DNA from: Dyella monticola
Lineage (GTDB): Bacteria; Pseudomonadota; Gammaproteobacteria; Xanthomonadales; Rhodanobacteraceae
Direction of reading: 5' to 3'
DNA: 64,000 bases
NCBI RefSeq assembly: GCF_003363155.1
Contig: NZ_QRBE01000009.1
Location: 1-64,000, forward strand
Shown here: in pieces, positions 55,572 through 64,000 of the stretch
Layout: each line of letters starts with the position of its first letter
Position numbering within the stretch: position 1 is the stretch's first letter
Position numbers and translations under genes: made by a program
Notes under the pieces: model-generated
Told to the model about the DNA's origin: nothing
The model's database searches: none
Seen by the model: only the letters and a program-made list of their open reading frames with translations

Positions 55572-57368
55572 ATGACCGCCGCCACACTATCGCCCCTGCC
55601 CGAAGACAAGCAACCACTGGTTGCCCGTCTGATTGAGGGGCTGGAAGTGCCGGCGCTGCACTGGCTTTCCGGCTATCTGGCAGGCGTCGCTGCCCAGCGA
55701 CAGGCGACCGGCAAGAATGCGCCGGCCGAGCACGCACCCGCCGTTGACGCGCAGCCGCGCTTGACCGTGCTCTACGGCAGCCAGACCGGCAATGCCAAGC
55801 GCCTGGCCGAGGACCTGGGGCGCCGTGCGTCCGCGGCCGGCCTGGCTGCGCGCGTGGTGCGTGCCGATAGCTACCCCACGCGCGAACTCAAGCAGGAGCG
55901 CCTGCTCTACATCGTCATCAGCACGCAAGGCGATGGCGAGCCGCCGGATGACTCGCGTGCACTGGTCGAATTCCTCACCGGCGCACGCGCGCCAAAGCTC
56001 GATACCCTGCGTTATGCCGTCCTCGGGCTGGGCGATTCCAGCTATCCCAATTTCTGCGCCATCGGCCGGCAACTGGACGAACGCTTCGCCGCGCTTGGTG
56101 CGCATCGCCTCTTCAATGCAGGTGAAGCGGACGTCGACCTGGAAACGGTGGCGCATCCGTGGCTGGAGCAGGCACTGCAACAAGCACGCGAGCAATTGAA
56201 GATCTCCGCGCCGCTCGCCACCGTGACGCCGCTGCGCACCGCACGCACCACGCCCACATGGCATCGCGAACAGCCGTTCGCTTCGCCGCTGCTGCTCAAT
56301 CAGCGCATTACCGGGCGCGGCAGCGATCGCGACGTGCGTCATCTGGAACTGTCGCTGGAAGGTTCCGGCCTGCGCTACGCGCCGGGCGACGCTTTGGGCG
56401 TATGGCCCACGCAGTCGCCGGTCTTGGTCGAGGCGGTGTTGAACACGCTGCGGCTCGATGGCGAGACCGTGGTACGCGTCGGCGATGACGAACACACGCT
56501 GCGGACATGGCTCGCCGAACACCGGGAATTGACGCAGCTCACGCGCCCCTTCTTTGCAGCGCATGCCGAACGTAGCGGCGATACAAGACTCCAGGCACTG
56601 CTGCTTCCGGCCGCGCGCGATACCTTGGCCGAACTGTTCTCCAGCTGGCAGGTCGTGGATCTGCTGCGTCGTCACCCGGCCGACTGGTCGGCGCAAACCT
56701 TGATCGGCGCACTCCGCCCGCTCGCGCCGCGGCTGTATTCCATCGCCTCCAGCCAATCCGTGGTGGGTGATGAGGTGCATCTCACCGTCAGCCACGTCGA
56801 TTACACCTTCGAAGGCGAAGCACGCTGGGGCGCGGCCAGCCGTTATCTCTCCCAGCACGTGGACGGCGAGAGCGTACCGATCTTCATCGAAGCCAACGAT
56901 CGCTTCCGTTTGCCGGGCGATGATCGCGATATCGTGATGATCGGCGCAGGCACCGGTGTCGCGCCTTTCCGCGCGTTCGTGCAAGAGCGGGCCGAACGCG
57001 GAGCAAGCGGGCGCAACTGGCTGGTGTTCGGCAATCCGCATTTCCATTCCGACTTCCTCTATCAAGTGGAGTGGCAGCAGGCGTTGAAGAACGGGCAACT
57101 GAGCCGCATCGATCTGGCCTTCTCCCGCGATCAAGCCGAAAAGCGGTACGTCCAGCATCGCCTGCTCGAGCAAGGCCGTCGCCTGTACGACTGGCTGGAG
57201 AACGGCGCACACCTGTATGTCTGCGGCGATGCCAACCGCATGGCCAAGGACGTGCACAAAGTGTTGATCGCGATCGTTGCCGAGCATGCCGGCTGCGCGG
57301 CCGAAGATGCCGAGGCGCGCTTGAACCAGTTGATCCAGCAGGGCCGTTACGCCCGCGACGTTTATTGA
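55572..57368 (+). CDS. cysJ: Sulfite reductase flavoprotein alpha subunit
   Basis: Carries electrons from NADPH through FAD and FMN to the sulfite reductase haemoprotein (cytoplasm). 598 residues. A flavodoxin-like FMN domain covers residues ~73-210 ([39 protein letters not shown]), then the FAD-binding connecting region (PRLYSIASS) and the NADPH domain ([35 protein letters not shown]) ending in YARDVY. The start at 55572 has AAGGA upstream. First gene of cysJ-cysI-cysH; cysI starts 8 bp after the stop. Confidence 0.97.
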   Translation: MTAATLSPLPEDKQPLVARLIEGLEVPALHWLSGYLAGVAAQRQATGKNAPAEHAPAVDAQPRLTVLYGSQTGNAKRLAEDLGRRASAAGLAARVVRADSYPTRELKQERLLYIVISTQGDGEPPDDSRALVEFLTGARAPKLDTLRYAVLGLGDSSYPNFCAIGRQLDERFAALGAHRLFNAGEADVDLETVAHPWLEQALQQAREQLKISAPLATVTPLRTARTTPTWHREQPFASPLLLNQRITGRGSDRDVRHLELSLEGSGLRYAPGDALGVWPTQSPVLVEAVLNTLRLDGETVVRVGDDEHTLRTWLAEHRELTQLTRPFFAAHAERSGDTRLQALLLPAARDTLAELFSSWQVVDLLRRHPADWSAQTLIGALRPLAPRLYSIASSQSVVGDEVHLTVSHVDYTFEGEARWGAASRYLSQHVDGESVPIFIEANDRFRLPGDDRDIVMIGAGTGVAPFRAFVQERAERGASGRNWLVFGNPHFHSDFLYQVEWQQALKNGQLSRIDLAFSRDQAEKRYVQHRLLEQGRRLYDWLENGAHLYVCGDANRMAKDVHKVLIAIVAEHAGCAAEDAEARLNQLIQQGRYARDVY

Positions 57369-57376
57369 GGCCCGCG

Positions 57377-59074
57377 ATGAGCGACAACGCCCTTTCCGAT
57401 CTGGAACGCATCAAGGCCAACAGCCATTTTCTGCGCGGCACGCTGGCAGAAGGCCTGATCGATCCCGTCACCGGTGCCATCAGCGAAGACGACAACAAGC
57501 TGTTGAAATTCCATGGCAGCTATCAGCAGGACGATCGCGATCTGCGCGAGGAGCGCCGCAAGCAGAAGCTCGAACCCGCCTACCAGTTCATGGTGCGCGC
57601 GCGGTTGGCTGGCGGCGTGCTGAGCCCCGCAAAGTGGCTGTCGTTCGACCATATCGCACGCACCTGGGGCAGTCAGACACTGCGTATCACCACGCGCCAG
57701 ACATTCCAATTGCACGGCATCCTCAAGCGCGACCTGAAGCGTTCCATCGCCGCGATGAACGAGGTACTGGTGAGCACCATCGCCGCCTGCGGCGATGTCA
57801 ACCGCAACGTGGTGGCCAGCGCCAACCCGGTGGCCACGCCAGCGCATCGGCTTGCCTACCGTTGGGCCGAGCGCCTATCGGAACACCTCGTGCCCAAGAC
57901 ACGCGCCTATCACGAGATATGGCTGGACGAGAAACGGGTCGCAGGCGGCGAGGAAGAGAGCGAGCCCCTCTACGGCCCCACGTATCTACCGCGCAAATTC
58001 AAGATTGGCGTGGCGGTGCCGCCCACCAATGATGTGGACGTGTTTGCGCAAGATCTGGGTCTGGTCGCCATCATCGAAAACGGCGAATTGCTCGGTTTCA
58101 ATGTCGCTGTCGGCGGCGGCATGGGCGCCAGCCACGGCGACCCCAGCACGTATCCGCGGCTGGGCAGCGTGATCGGTTTCGTCGAACCTGAGCATCTGCT
58201 GCGCACCGCCGAAGGCGTGATCGAACTGCAGCGCGATCATGGCGACCGCCAGGAACGCAAACATGCGCGCCTGAAATACACCATCGACCGGATGGGATTG
58301 GACGCATTCAAGACCGAACTCGAACGCCGCCTTGGTTTCCCACTGCAACCATCCCGCGCGTATCGCTTCGACCACAACGGCGACCGCTACGGCTGGACCG
58401 AAGGCGATGACGGGCGTTGGCATCTCACTTTGCATATCGAATCGGGCCGCGTTGCCGATCTACCCGGACAACCGCATCTGAGTGGCATGCGTGCGATTGC
58501 GCAAGAGCATCAGGGCGATTTTCGCCTCACGTGCAATCAGAATCTGATCATCGCCAATGTGCCGCCGACGCAACGCGCACGCATCGACGAGCTTGTCACC
58601 GAATACAAGCTGGATGGCTATCGCAAGCTCAGCGGCATTCGCCGCCATGCGGTGGCCTGCGTCGCATTGCCGACGTGCGGACTGGCGATGGCCGAAAGCG
58701 AACGTTATCTGCCGCAGTTGCTGCCCAAGCTGGAAGCCTTGCTTGATCAGCACGGCCTGCGCGATGAGCCGATCCTGCTGCGCCTTTCCGGCTGCCCGAA
58801 CGGATGCTCGCGTCCTTACCTGGGTGAAATTGCGCTGGTCGGCCGCGCGATCGGCCGTTACGACCTTCGCGTCGGTGCGGATTTCGCCGGCCAGCGGCTC
58901 AATCGCACGCTACGTGAAAATATCGATGAAGCCGAAATCCTGGCGGAACTCGGCACACTGTTCGCGCGCTACGCCGCCGAGCGCAACGCACAGGAGCGCT
59001 TTGGTGATTTTCTCGTGCGCAGCGACGTGCTGACGGCCGCACGCCACCCGATCGGCGTGGAGGTTTTCGCATGA
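57377..59074 (+). CDS. cysI: Sulfite reductase haemoprotein beta subunit
   Basis: Reduces sulfite to sulfide with six electrons from CysJ, using siroheme coupled to a [4Fe-4S] cluster. 565 residues. The four cluster cysteines are visible in [10 protein letters not shown] and, about 40 residues later, [11 protein letters not shown]. Siroheme-contact arginines lie in [16 protein letters not shown] and RHAVAC. Its stop overlaps the start of cysH by 4 bp (ATGA). Siroheme is supplied by CysG, encoded 4 kb downstream. Confidence 0.97.
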   Translation: MSDNALSDLERIKANSHFLRGTLAEGLIDPVTGAISEDDNKLLKFHGSYQQDDRDLREERRKQKLEPAYQFMVRARLAGGVLSPAKWLSFDHIARTWGSQTLRITTRQTFQLHGILKRDLKRSIAAMNEVLVSTIAACGDVNRNVVASANPVATPAHRLAYRWAERLSEHLVPKTRAYHEIWLDEKRVAGGEEESEPLYGPTYLPRKFKIGVAVPPTNDVDVFAQDLGLVAIIENGELLGFNVAVGGGMGASHGDPSTYPRLGSVIGFVEPEHLLRTAEGVIELQRDHGDRQERKHARLKYTIDRMGLDAFKTELERRLGFPLQPSRAYRFDHNGDRYGWTEGDDGRWHLTLHIESGRVADLPGQPHLSGMRAIAQEHQGDFRLTCNQNLIIANVPPTQRARIDELVTEYKLDGYRKLSGIRRHAVACVALPTCGLAMAESERYLPQLLPKLEALLDQHGLRDEPILLRLSGCPNGCSRPYLGEIALVGRAIGRYDLRVGADFAGQRLNRTLRENIDEAEILAELGTLFARYAAERNAQERFGDFLVRSDVLTAARHPIGVEVFA

Positions 59075-59793
59075 GCCTGCCTACGCCCGAACAGGCCGCG
59101 AACGATGCGCGCGCTCGCGTCACGCTCGACGCGCGCTTGCTCGCGCTGAGTGCGCAAGAACGCATCGACTGGGCGCTGCAGAACCTTCCCGGCGTACACG
59201 TGCTTTCATCGAGTTTCGGGGCGCAGTCGGCAGTGTCGCTGCACCTGCTTACGCAACGCGTACCCGGCATTCCGGTGATCGTGATCGACACCGGCTACCT
59301 CTTCCCCGAAACCTATCGTTTCATCGATGCGCTGACCGAACGCCTTTCACTCAACTTGCACGTCATTCGCCCGAACCTTTCGCCGGCGTGGCTGCAGGCA
59401 CGCTTTGGCGAACTGTGGAATCAGGGGCGTGAAGGTCTTGACCACTACAACCGCCTGGCCAAAGTCGAGCCGATGCAGCGCGCGCTCTCCGAGCTTGGTG
59501 CGGGCACGTGGTTTGCGGGGTTGCGTCGCCAGCAGTCGCTGAGCCGCGCCGCGTCACCGGTACTGGATTATCGGCAAGGACGCTGGAAGGTGCACCCCAT
59601 CGTCGACTGGACGGACCGCGACGTTGGCTTGTACCTGCGCCGATTCGACCTGCCCTATCACCCGCTGTGGGACAAGGGTTACGTCTCCATCGGCGACGTG
59701 CACACCACGCGCCGCTGGGAGCCCGGCATGCGCGACGAGGACACCCGCTTTTTCGGTATCAAGCGCGAATGCGGTTTGCATCTGGACGTGTAA
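59071..59793 (+). CDS. cysH: Phosphoadenylylsulfate reductase
   Basis: Reduces PAPS to sulfite with thioredoxin. 240 residues. The pyrophosphate-binding [14 protein letters not shown] near residue 46, [13 protein letters not shown] and the C-terminal redox cysteine in [10 protein letters not shown] are present. There are no CC pairs for an iron-sulfur cluster, which marks the PAPS-using (E. coli-type) enzyme rather than the APS reductases of plants and many other bacteria. That fits the presence of an APS kinase domain in the next gene. Overlaps cysI by 4 bp. Confidence 0.96.
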   Translation: MSLPTPEQAANDARARVTLDARLLALSAQERIDWALQNLPGVHVLSSSFGAQSAVSLHLLTQRVPGIPVIVIDTGYLFPETYRFIDALTERLSLNLHVIRPNLSPAWLQARFGELWNQGREGLDHYNRLAKVEPMQRALSELGAGTWFAGLRRQQSLSRAASPVLDYRQGRWKVHPIVDWTDRDVGLYLRRFDLPYHPLWDKGYVSIGDVHTTRRWEPGMRDEDTRFFGIKRECGLHLDV

Positions 59794-59844
59794 ACAACAC
59801 CTGTCGTTCGAAAAAACAAAAGCAGCCCCGATCAAGGACACATC

Positions 59845-61590
59845 ATGAAAGCTCTCGCCGCCGAGATTGTCTTGGCCGAACACGATGCGCTGATAGCGCC
59901 GCATGGCGGCGTACTGCGCGAGTTGTATCTTCCCGCACCCGAAGCCGAAGCACTGAAGCGGCATAGCGCCTCGCTTCCGCAGTGGACGCTTACGCAACGT
60001 CAGTTATGCGATCTGGAGTTATTGCTCAACGGTGGCTTTTCGCCGCTGCAGGGCTTTCTCGGGCGCGCCGATTACGATGGTGTCGTCAACGATATGCGCC
60101 TTGCCGACGGCACGTTGTGGCCAATGCCGATCGTGCTGGATGTGGACGAAGCCTTCGCCGCGCGCCTGCCGGATCACGCGCAGATCAGCCTCAACGACAC
60201 GCAAGGCACGCCGCTGGCAGTGCTTACGGTGGAAGACGTGTACTTTCCCGATCGCATCGCCGAAGCGAAGGCGGTTTTCGGTACCATCGATCGCACCCAT
60301 CCGGGCGTGGCCGAATTGCTGGATCGCACCGGCTCGGTGTACCTGGGCGGCCGTGTGCAGGGCATCCAGGCCCCGGCGCATTACGACTTCAGCGCGCTGC
60401 GCCATAGCCCGCGTGAATTGCGCGACTGGTTTCACCAGCATGGATGGCATCGCATCGTCGCGTTCCAGACGCGCAACCCCATGCATCGCGCGCATCGCGA
60501 GCTGACCTTGCGTGCGGCCGAACAAGTGGGCGCAAAACTGTTGATCCAGCCCTCCGTAGGCCGCACCAAACCCGGCGACGTGGATCATTACACGCGTGTG
60601 CGCTGCTATCGCGCATTACTCGAACACTATCCGAGCGATCACGCCGCGCTTTCCCTGCTACCGCTGGCGATGCGCATGGGTGGCCCACGTGAAGCACTGT
60701 GGCACGCGATCATCCGCAAGAATTACGGCGCGAGTCACTTCATCGTGGGGCGCGATCACGCAGGTCCCGGCAAGGATTCGCAAGGCAAGCCATTCTACGG
60801 CCCGTACGACGCACAGCATCTGCTGGCCACGCACAAGGATGAGCTGGGCATCGGCATCGTGCCGTTCCCGGCGATGGTCTATGCCGCCAATCGCGATACC
60901 TACGTTCCGCAAACCGAAGTGCAGGCGAACGATGAAGTGCGCGACATTTCGGGCACGGAACTGCGCCGCCGCCTGCACCAGGGTGACACGATCCCGGAGT
61001 GGTTCACCTTTCCGGACGTCGTGAAGATTTTGCGCGAGCGGCACCCTGCGCAAGCGCGGCAAGGATTCTCGCTGTTTTTTACCGGGCTTTCAGGGTCCGG
61101 CAAATCCACGCTTGCGCAAGCGGTCTTGGCGCGCCTGCTGGAAACCAGCAGCAGGCCTGTCACGGTGCTGGATGGCGATGAAGTGCGGCGCCATCTCTCC
61201 AAAGGCTTGGGTTTTTCGCGCGAGGATCGCGACGCCAACATCACCCGCATCGGCTATGTCGCCAGCGAAGTGGTGCGTCACGGCGGCATTGCCATTTGCG
61301 CACCTATTGCACCGTATGCCGGCGCACGTGCCGATGCGCGGCAGTTGGTGGAAACACACGGGCGCTTTGTGGAAATCCACGTATCCACGCCGCTGGAGGT
61401 GTGCGAGGCGCGCGATCGCAAGGGTCTGTACGCGGCGGCGCGTGCCGGCAAGATCAAGGGCTTTACCGGGATCGACGATCCTTACGAAACGCCGCAATCA
61501 CCGGAGCTGCGCCTGGATACCAGCACGATGACCGTATCCGAAGCCGCCGACCGCGTCGTCGATTGGCTGCGCCAGGAAGAGCTGGCGTGA
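59845..61590 (+). CDS. Bifunctional ATP sulfurylase / APS kinase (Sat-CysC fusion)
   Basis: Makes PAPS from sulfate in two steps in one 581-residue chain. Residues ~1-390 are a homomeric Sat-type ATP sulfurylase: LNGGFSPLQGFLGRADY, VAFQTRNPMHRAHREL (the H-x-x-H site) and GRDHAGPGKDS. Residues ~400-581 are APS kinase: P-loop FTGLSGSGKSTLA, DGDEVRRHLSKGLGFSREDRDANI and KGLYAAARAGKIKGFTGIDDPYE. Most gammaproteobacteria use the heterodimeric CysDN(C) route instead, so this fusion is notable. It follows cysH by 51 bp and ends at a strong hairpin. It produces PPi, which the pyrophosphatases would consume. Confidence 0.95.
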   Translation: MKALAAEIVLAEHDALIAPHGGVLRELYLPAPEAEALKRHSASLPQWTLTQRQLCDLELLLNGGFSPLQGFLGRADYDGVVNDMRLADGTLWPMPIVLDVDEAFAARLPDHAQISLNDTQGTPLAVLTVEDVYFPDRIAEAKAVFGTIDRTHPGVAELLDRTGSVYLGGRVQGIQAPAHYDFSALRHSPRELRDWFHQHGWHRIVAFQTRNPMHRAHRELTLRAAEQVGAKLLIQPSVGRTKPGDVDHYTRVRCYRALLEHYPSDHAALSLLPLAMRMGGPREALWHAIIRKNYGASHFIVGRDHAGPGKDSQGKPFYGPYDAQHLLATHKDELGIGIVPFPAMVYAANRDTYVPQTEVQANDEVRDISGTELRRRLHQGDTIPEWFTFPDVVKILRERHPAQARQGFSLFFTGLSGSGKSTLAQAVLARLLETSSRPVTVLDGDEVRRHLSKGLGFSREDRDANITRIGYVASEVVRHGGIAICAPIAPYAGARADARQLVETHGRFVEIHVSTPLEVCEARDRKGLYAAARAGKIKGFTGIDDPYETPQSPELRLDTSTMTVSEAADRVVDWLRQEELA

Positions 61591-61594
61591 AGCC

Positions 61595-61624
61595 GTTGTC
61601 TCCTCCTTGCATGGAGGAGACAAC
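61595..61624. terminator. Hairpin after the sulfurylase-kinase gene
   Basis: GTTGTCTCCTCC and GGAGGAGACAAC form a perfect 12-bp stem with a 6-nt loop, 4 bp after the stop. A T-tract is missing, but the stem is long. It lies between convergent units (sulfate activation and cysB). Confidence 0.65.
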
Positions 61625-61750
61625 CCATCCATGCATTTGCCGGCGAGAGCCGCCCGCGGCGCACGGCGCACGGTTCGCTGCAGGCTACTATGTTGCGACG
61701 GCTGCTTGCGGAAGCGGCAGGCCTTCGTGAGAACGGCGTCGATGATTCGC

Positions 61751-62758
61751 TTAGGCGGCTCGCGGGGTGACGCGCCGCACTTGGCGCGAGGTGAGCTCGC
61801 TCCAGTACGGCGGTGACGGCCAATGCGGCTCGGCGTGACCGGCCACGACACGACGCAGCTCGGCCTCATCGATCTGCGGCGCCACCAATCGCGCGAGCTG
61901 TGCCACATAGCTGCGCAGCACATGGTCGCGACGGAGCACCATCCAGCTGGTGCAGATCGGCAGCAAGTTGTCGATGGTCAGCGTGACCAGTTCGCGTGCA
62001 TCCCCGGGGGTAATCGCCATTTCGGCCAGGATGCCGACGCCCAGACCCGCGAGCACGTAGGTCTTGATGAGATCGGCATCGGCCGATGTGCAGGCGATGC
62101 GCGGGGTGAGCTCTAGCGCGGCAAAAGCCCGCCGAAGCGAGGATTCGGCCTGCAGCGAGGATTCGTAGCTGACCAGCGGGTATTCGGCCAGGTCCTCAAT
62201 TCGCAACGGACGGCCCAGCTTGGCCAGCGGATGCCCATGCGGCACCACCGCCCGCCGATACCAGCGGAACAGCGGCACGGCGATACCCCCTTCGGGTGGC
62301 TGGCCGCTGGTGCTGACGATGGCCAGATCCACCTCGCCGCTTTCGAACAGGCTGATGATGCGGCCCTCACCCTGCGGACGGATGTGCACGCCCAGGTCAG
62401 GATAGTGCTGCTTCAAGCGCGCGATGGCCTCGGGCAATACGAAGCGTGCCTGGGTGTGGGTGGTGGCGACCGAGAGCTCGCCCTGCGCCTCTTCGCGCAG
62501 ATTGGCGGCCAGCGCGCGGATGTTGCGCGCCTCATGCAGGATGCTGCGTGCCCGCTCCAGCACCTGTACGCCAGCGGGGGTGATGGCATCGAGGCTCTTG
62601 CCACGGCGGGTAAAGACCTGGAAGCCCAGTTCGCCTTCCAGCTGCTTGAGCTGCTTGCTGATGCCCGACTGCGTAGCGTGAACGTTATCGGCGGCGAGGG
62701 TGATGTTGAGGCCGGCGTCGGCGATGGCGACGATGTAGCGAAGTTGCGTGAGGGTCAT
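61751..62758 (-). CDS. cysB: LysR-type sulfur regulator CysB
   Basis: A 335-residue LysR-family activator of sulfate assimilation that responds to N-acetylserine and sulfide or thiosulfate. The N-terminal helix-turn-helix reads LRYIVAIADAGLNITLAADNVHATQSGISKQLKQLEGELG. The inducer-site signature VATTHTQARFVLPEAI is present near residue 100, as in E. coli CysB (TTHTQARY). I use the ATG at 62758 with GGAG upstream; the frame extends 44 codons more, into the promoter region. It is divergent from cysG and stands next to the genes it would control. Confidence 0.95.
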   Translation of the reverse strand: MTLTQLRYIVAIADAGLNITLAADNVHATQSGISKQLKQLEGELGFQVFTRRGKSLDAITPAGVQVLERARSILHEARNIRALAANLREEAQGELSVATTHTQARFVLPEAIARLKQHYPDLGVHIRPQGEGRIISLFESGEVDLAIVSTSGQPPEGGIAVPLFRWYRRAVVPHGHPLAKLGRPLRIEDLAEYPLVSYESSLQAESSLRRAFAALELTPRIACTSADADLIKTYVLAGLGVGILAEMAITPGDARELVTLTIDNLLPICTSWMVLRRDHVLRSYVAQLARLVAPQIDEAELRRVVAGHAEPHWPSPPYWSELTSRQVRRVTPRAA

Positions 62759-62912
62759 GAGATCGGCTCCAGAATGAATCGTGTGCGGGGGTGCGCTCGA
62801 CGTTTCGTCGAGCACATACAGCTCACGAACCACCCTGGACGGCGCCTCATCACGATCTCCACACATCACCGGCCCTGCACCGGTCGTCATCCGACCTTAA
62901 CACAGCGTTATT

Positions 62913-62930
62913 TGGACGTCTATACATCTA
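62913..62930. promoter_or_regulatory. TGGACGTC-type site between cysB and cysG
   Basis: TGGACGTCTATACATCTA, continuing ATCTGTCTCC, lies in the 299-bp cysB-cysG divergent region. The first ten bases are identical to the cysJ dyad. Read in 8-mers it gives GGACGTCT, ATACATCT, ATCTGTCT, three successive partial matches to AGACGTCT. A diverged half (TTGGACGGCCAA) lies at 63023. Confidence 0.45.
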
Positions 62931-63057
62931 TCTGTCTCCAAGTCCGATGCCTTTTCCGTATGCCATACCGCCATATCCTCCGTCCCACCGGCCATTTCCA
63001 TTGGCGTTTGGCCAGCGCTAGCTTGGACGGCCAAACCCTCTTTGGCGGATACCTTTC

Positions 63058-64000
63058 ATGCAGCTTTACCCGCTTTTCGCTGACCTAAGCGACCGCCCCG
63101 TACTGGTGGTGGGCGGCGGCGACGTGGCGGCACGCAAGACCGCCATGCTGTTGCGGGCTGGCGCCAAGGTCACGGTCGGCGCACCCTTGTTGGTGCCGGA
63201 GTTGCGCGAATGGGTTCGCCAAGGCCGTATCGCGCACCAGGCGGGTGGCTACCAGCCCGGCTGGCTCGATGGGGTGTGGCTGGTGATCGCGGCCACGCGG
63301 TCACGTGCACTCAATGCGCGCATCGCCGCGGAGGGCCATGCACGTCAGCGGTTGGTGAACGTGGTGGACGATCCTGCGCTTTCGAGCTTTCAGGTGCCGG
63401 CCTTGATTGATCGTTCACCCTTGCTGGTGGCCATCTCCAGCGGCGGCACTGCACCGGTATTGGCGCGCCGCTTGCGCGAACGCATCGAGAGCCTGCTCGA
63501 TCCTGCACTCGGTTCGCTGCTGCAACTTGCACAACGCTACCGCACGCGTATTCGCGCGCGTTATGCGGATCTTGCCGCACGTCGTCGTTTTTATGATTGG
63601 CTGCACGACGGCCCCGTGCACGCAGCATTGCGCGCATCACGCCCCATTCACGCGCAGCGGCACCTGCAGGCAGCCCTGACTGATGACAGGCAACTACACG
63701 CACAGGGATCGGTCGTGCTCGTGGGCGCAGGTCCAGGCGATCCTGGACTGCTTACATTACGTGCCTTGCGCGCACTCAACGAAGCAGATGTCATTCTTCA
63801 CGATGCATTGATCAGCGATGCCATTCTCGATCTCGCGCGCCGCGATGCCGAGCGTATCGCAGTGGGCAAGCGTGGCGGTGGGCTTCACACGCCACAGCCA
63901 TCGATTCATGCGCTGCTGCTCGAACATGCGCGCTCGGGACGACGCGTCGTCCGGCTCAAAGGCGGCGATCCCTTCGTATTCGGACGTGGCGGTGAAGAAC
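63058..64000 (+). CDS. cysG: Siroheme synthase (partial, runs off the window)
   Basis: The first 314 codons of the trifunctional enzyme that makes siroheme from uroporphyrinogen III. The N-terminal dehydrogenase/ferrochelatase half starts [36 protein letters not shown] (NAD-binding Gly-rich loop). The uroporphyrinogen methyltransferase half starts near residue 218 with [27 protein letters not shown] and continues [20 protein letters not shown] at the edge. The gene is open to the last base, so the C-terminus is outside. Siroheme is the cofactor of the nearby sulfite reductase. Confidence 0.95.
   Translation, partial: MQLYPLFADLSDRPVLVVGGGDVAARKTAMLLRAGAKVTVGAPLLVPELREWVRQGRIAHQAGGYQPGWLDGVWLVIAATRSRALNARIAAEGHARQRLVNVVDDPALSSFQVPALIDRSPLLVAISSGGTAPVLARRLRERIESLLDPALGSLLQLAQRYRTRIRARYADLAARRRFYDWLHDGPVHAALRASRPIHAQRHLQAALTDDRQLHAQGSVVLVGAGPGDPGLLTLRALRALNEADVILHDALISDAILDLARRDAERIAVGKRGGGLHTPQPSIHALLLEHARSGRRVVRLKGGDPFVFGRGGEE

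Noticed and set aside
55587-57287. 566-codon open frame on the minus strand
   Set aside because: Antisense shadow of cysJ; no family motif and no ribosome site.

Overview
The window is a high-GC, densely coding stretch of a gammaproteobacterial chromosome. It most likely comes from the Xanthomonadales, family Rhodanobacteraceae (Dyella/Luteibacter/Rhodanobacter-like). The grounds are the gene set (pyrophosphate-dependent phosphofructokinase next to a proton-pumping pyrophosphatase, pcm directly before tolC, an XAC0095-like small protein) and the style of the dispersed palindromic repeats. The genus is an inference. No rRNA, tRNA, CRISPR array or transposase gene was seen.

Layout. 0-5 kb: rubredoxin, hemL, a voltage-gated K+ channel, glyoxalase I and an ArgD-type aminotransferase. 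5-7 kb: a VpsR-like sigma-54 activator whose downstream intergenic region holds a sigma-54 promoter feeding a possible terminated small RNA. 7-14.5 kb: an adk-mpl-LON-SDR run, then PPi-phosphofructokinase and H+-pyrophosphatase. 14.5-24.5 kb: an exported HAF-repeat protein, a 290-bp nested inverted-repeat element, a MocR regulator lacking its PLP lysine, a small effector-like gene, a prolyl oligopeptidase, a prolyl-4-hydroxylase-like enzyme, a second MocR regulator and soluble pyrophosphatase. 24.6-31 kb: an oxidoreductase, a ferritin-like protein, a 962-residue protein with an edema-factor/ExoY-type nucleotidyl cyclase domain, and small accessory genes. 31-34 kb: thiC behind a TPP riboswitch, then a TetR regulator. 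34.5-47 kb: pcm-tolC and envelope/LPS genes (waaA, an lpxL-type acyltransferase, a polysaccharide deacetylase, three glycosyltransferases, an O-antigen ligase), then a zinc-finger protein, YceI, a RutE-like reductase and an ELM1-family protein. 47-64 kb: glnE and a large sulfur-assimilation locus.

How the genes work together. The sulfur locus is nearly complete: a porin and sulfate ABC transporter (porin, sbp, cysT, cysW, cysA) on the minus strand; sulfite reductase, PAPS reductase and a fused ATP sulfurylase-APS kinase on the plus strand; the regulator cysB; and siroheme synthase cysG, which runs off the window. Similar TGGACGTC-containing dyads lie in three of its control regions. A second theme is pyrophosphate use: PPi-PFK, a K+-independent H+-PPase and soluble PPase all lie within 14 kb.

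The most unusual items are the cyclase toxin-like protein (26485-29373), the 290-bp two-hairpin element with complementary tip loops (15838-16127) directly abutting a MocR gene with Lys replaced by Asn, the sigma-54 promoter and terminated hairpin transcript (5158-5290), and three related ~130-bp palindromic intergenic elements.
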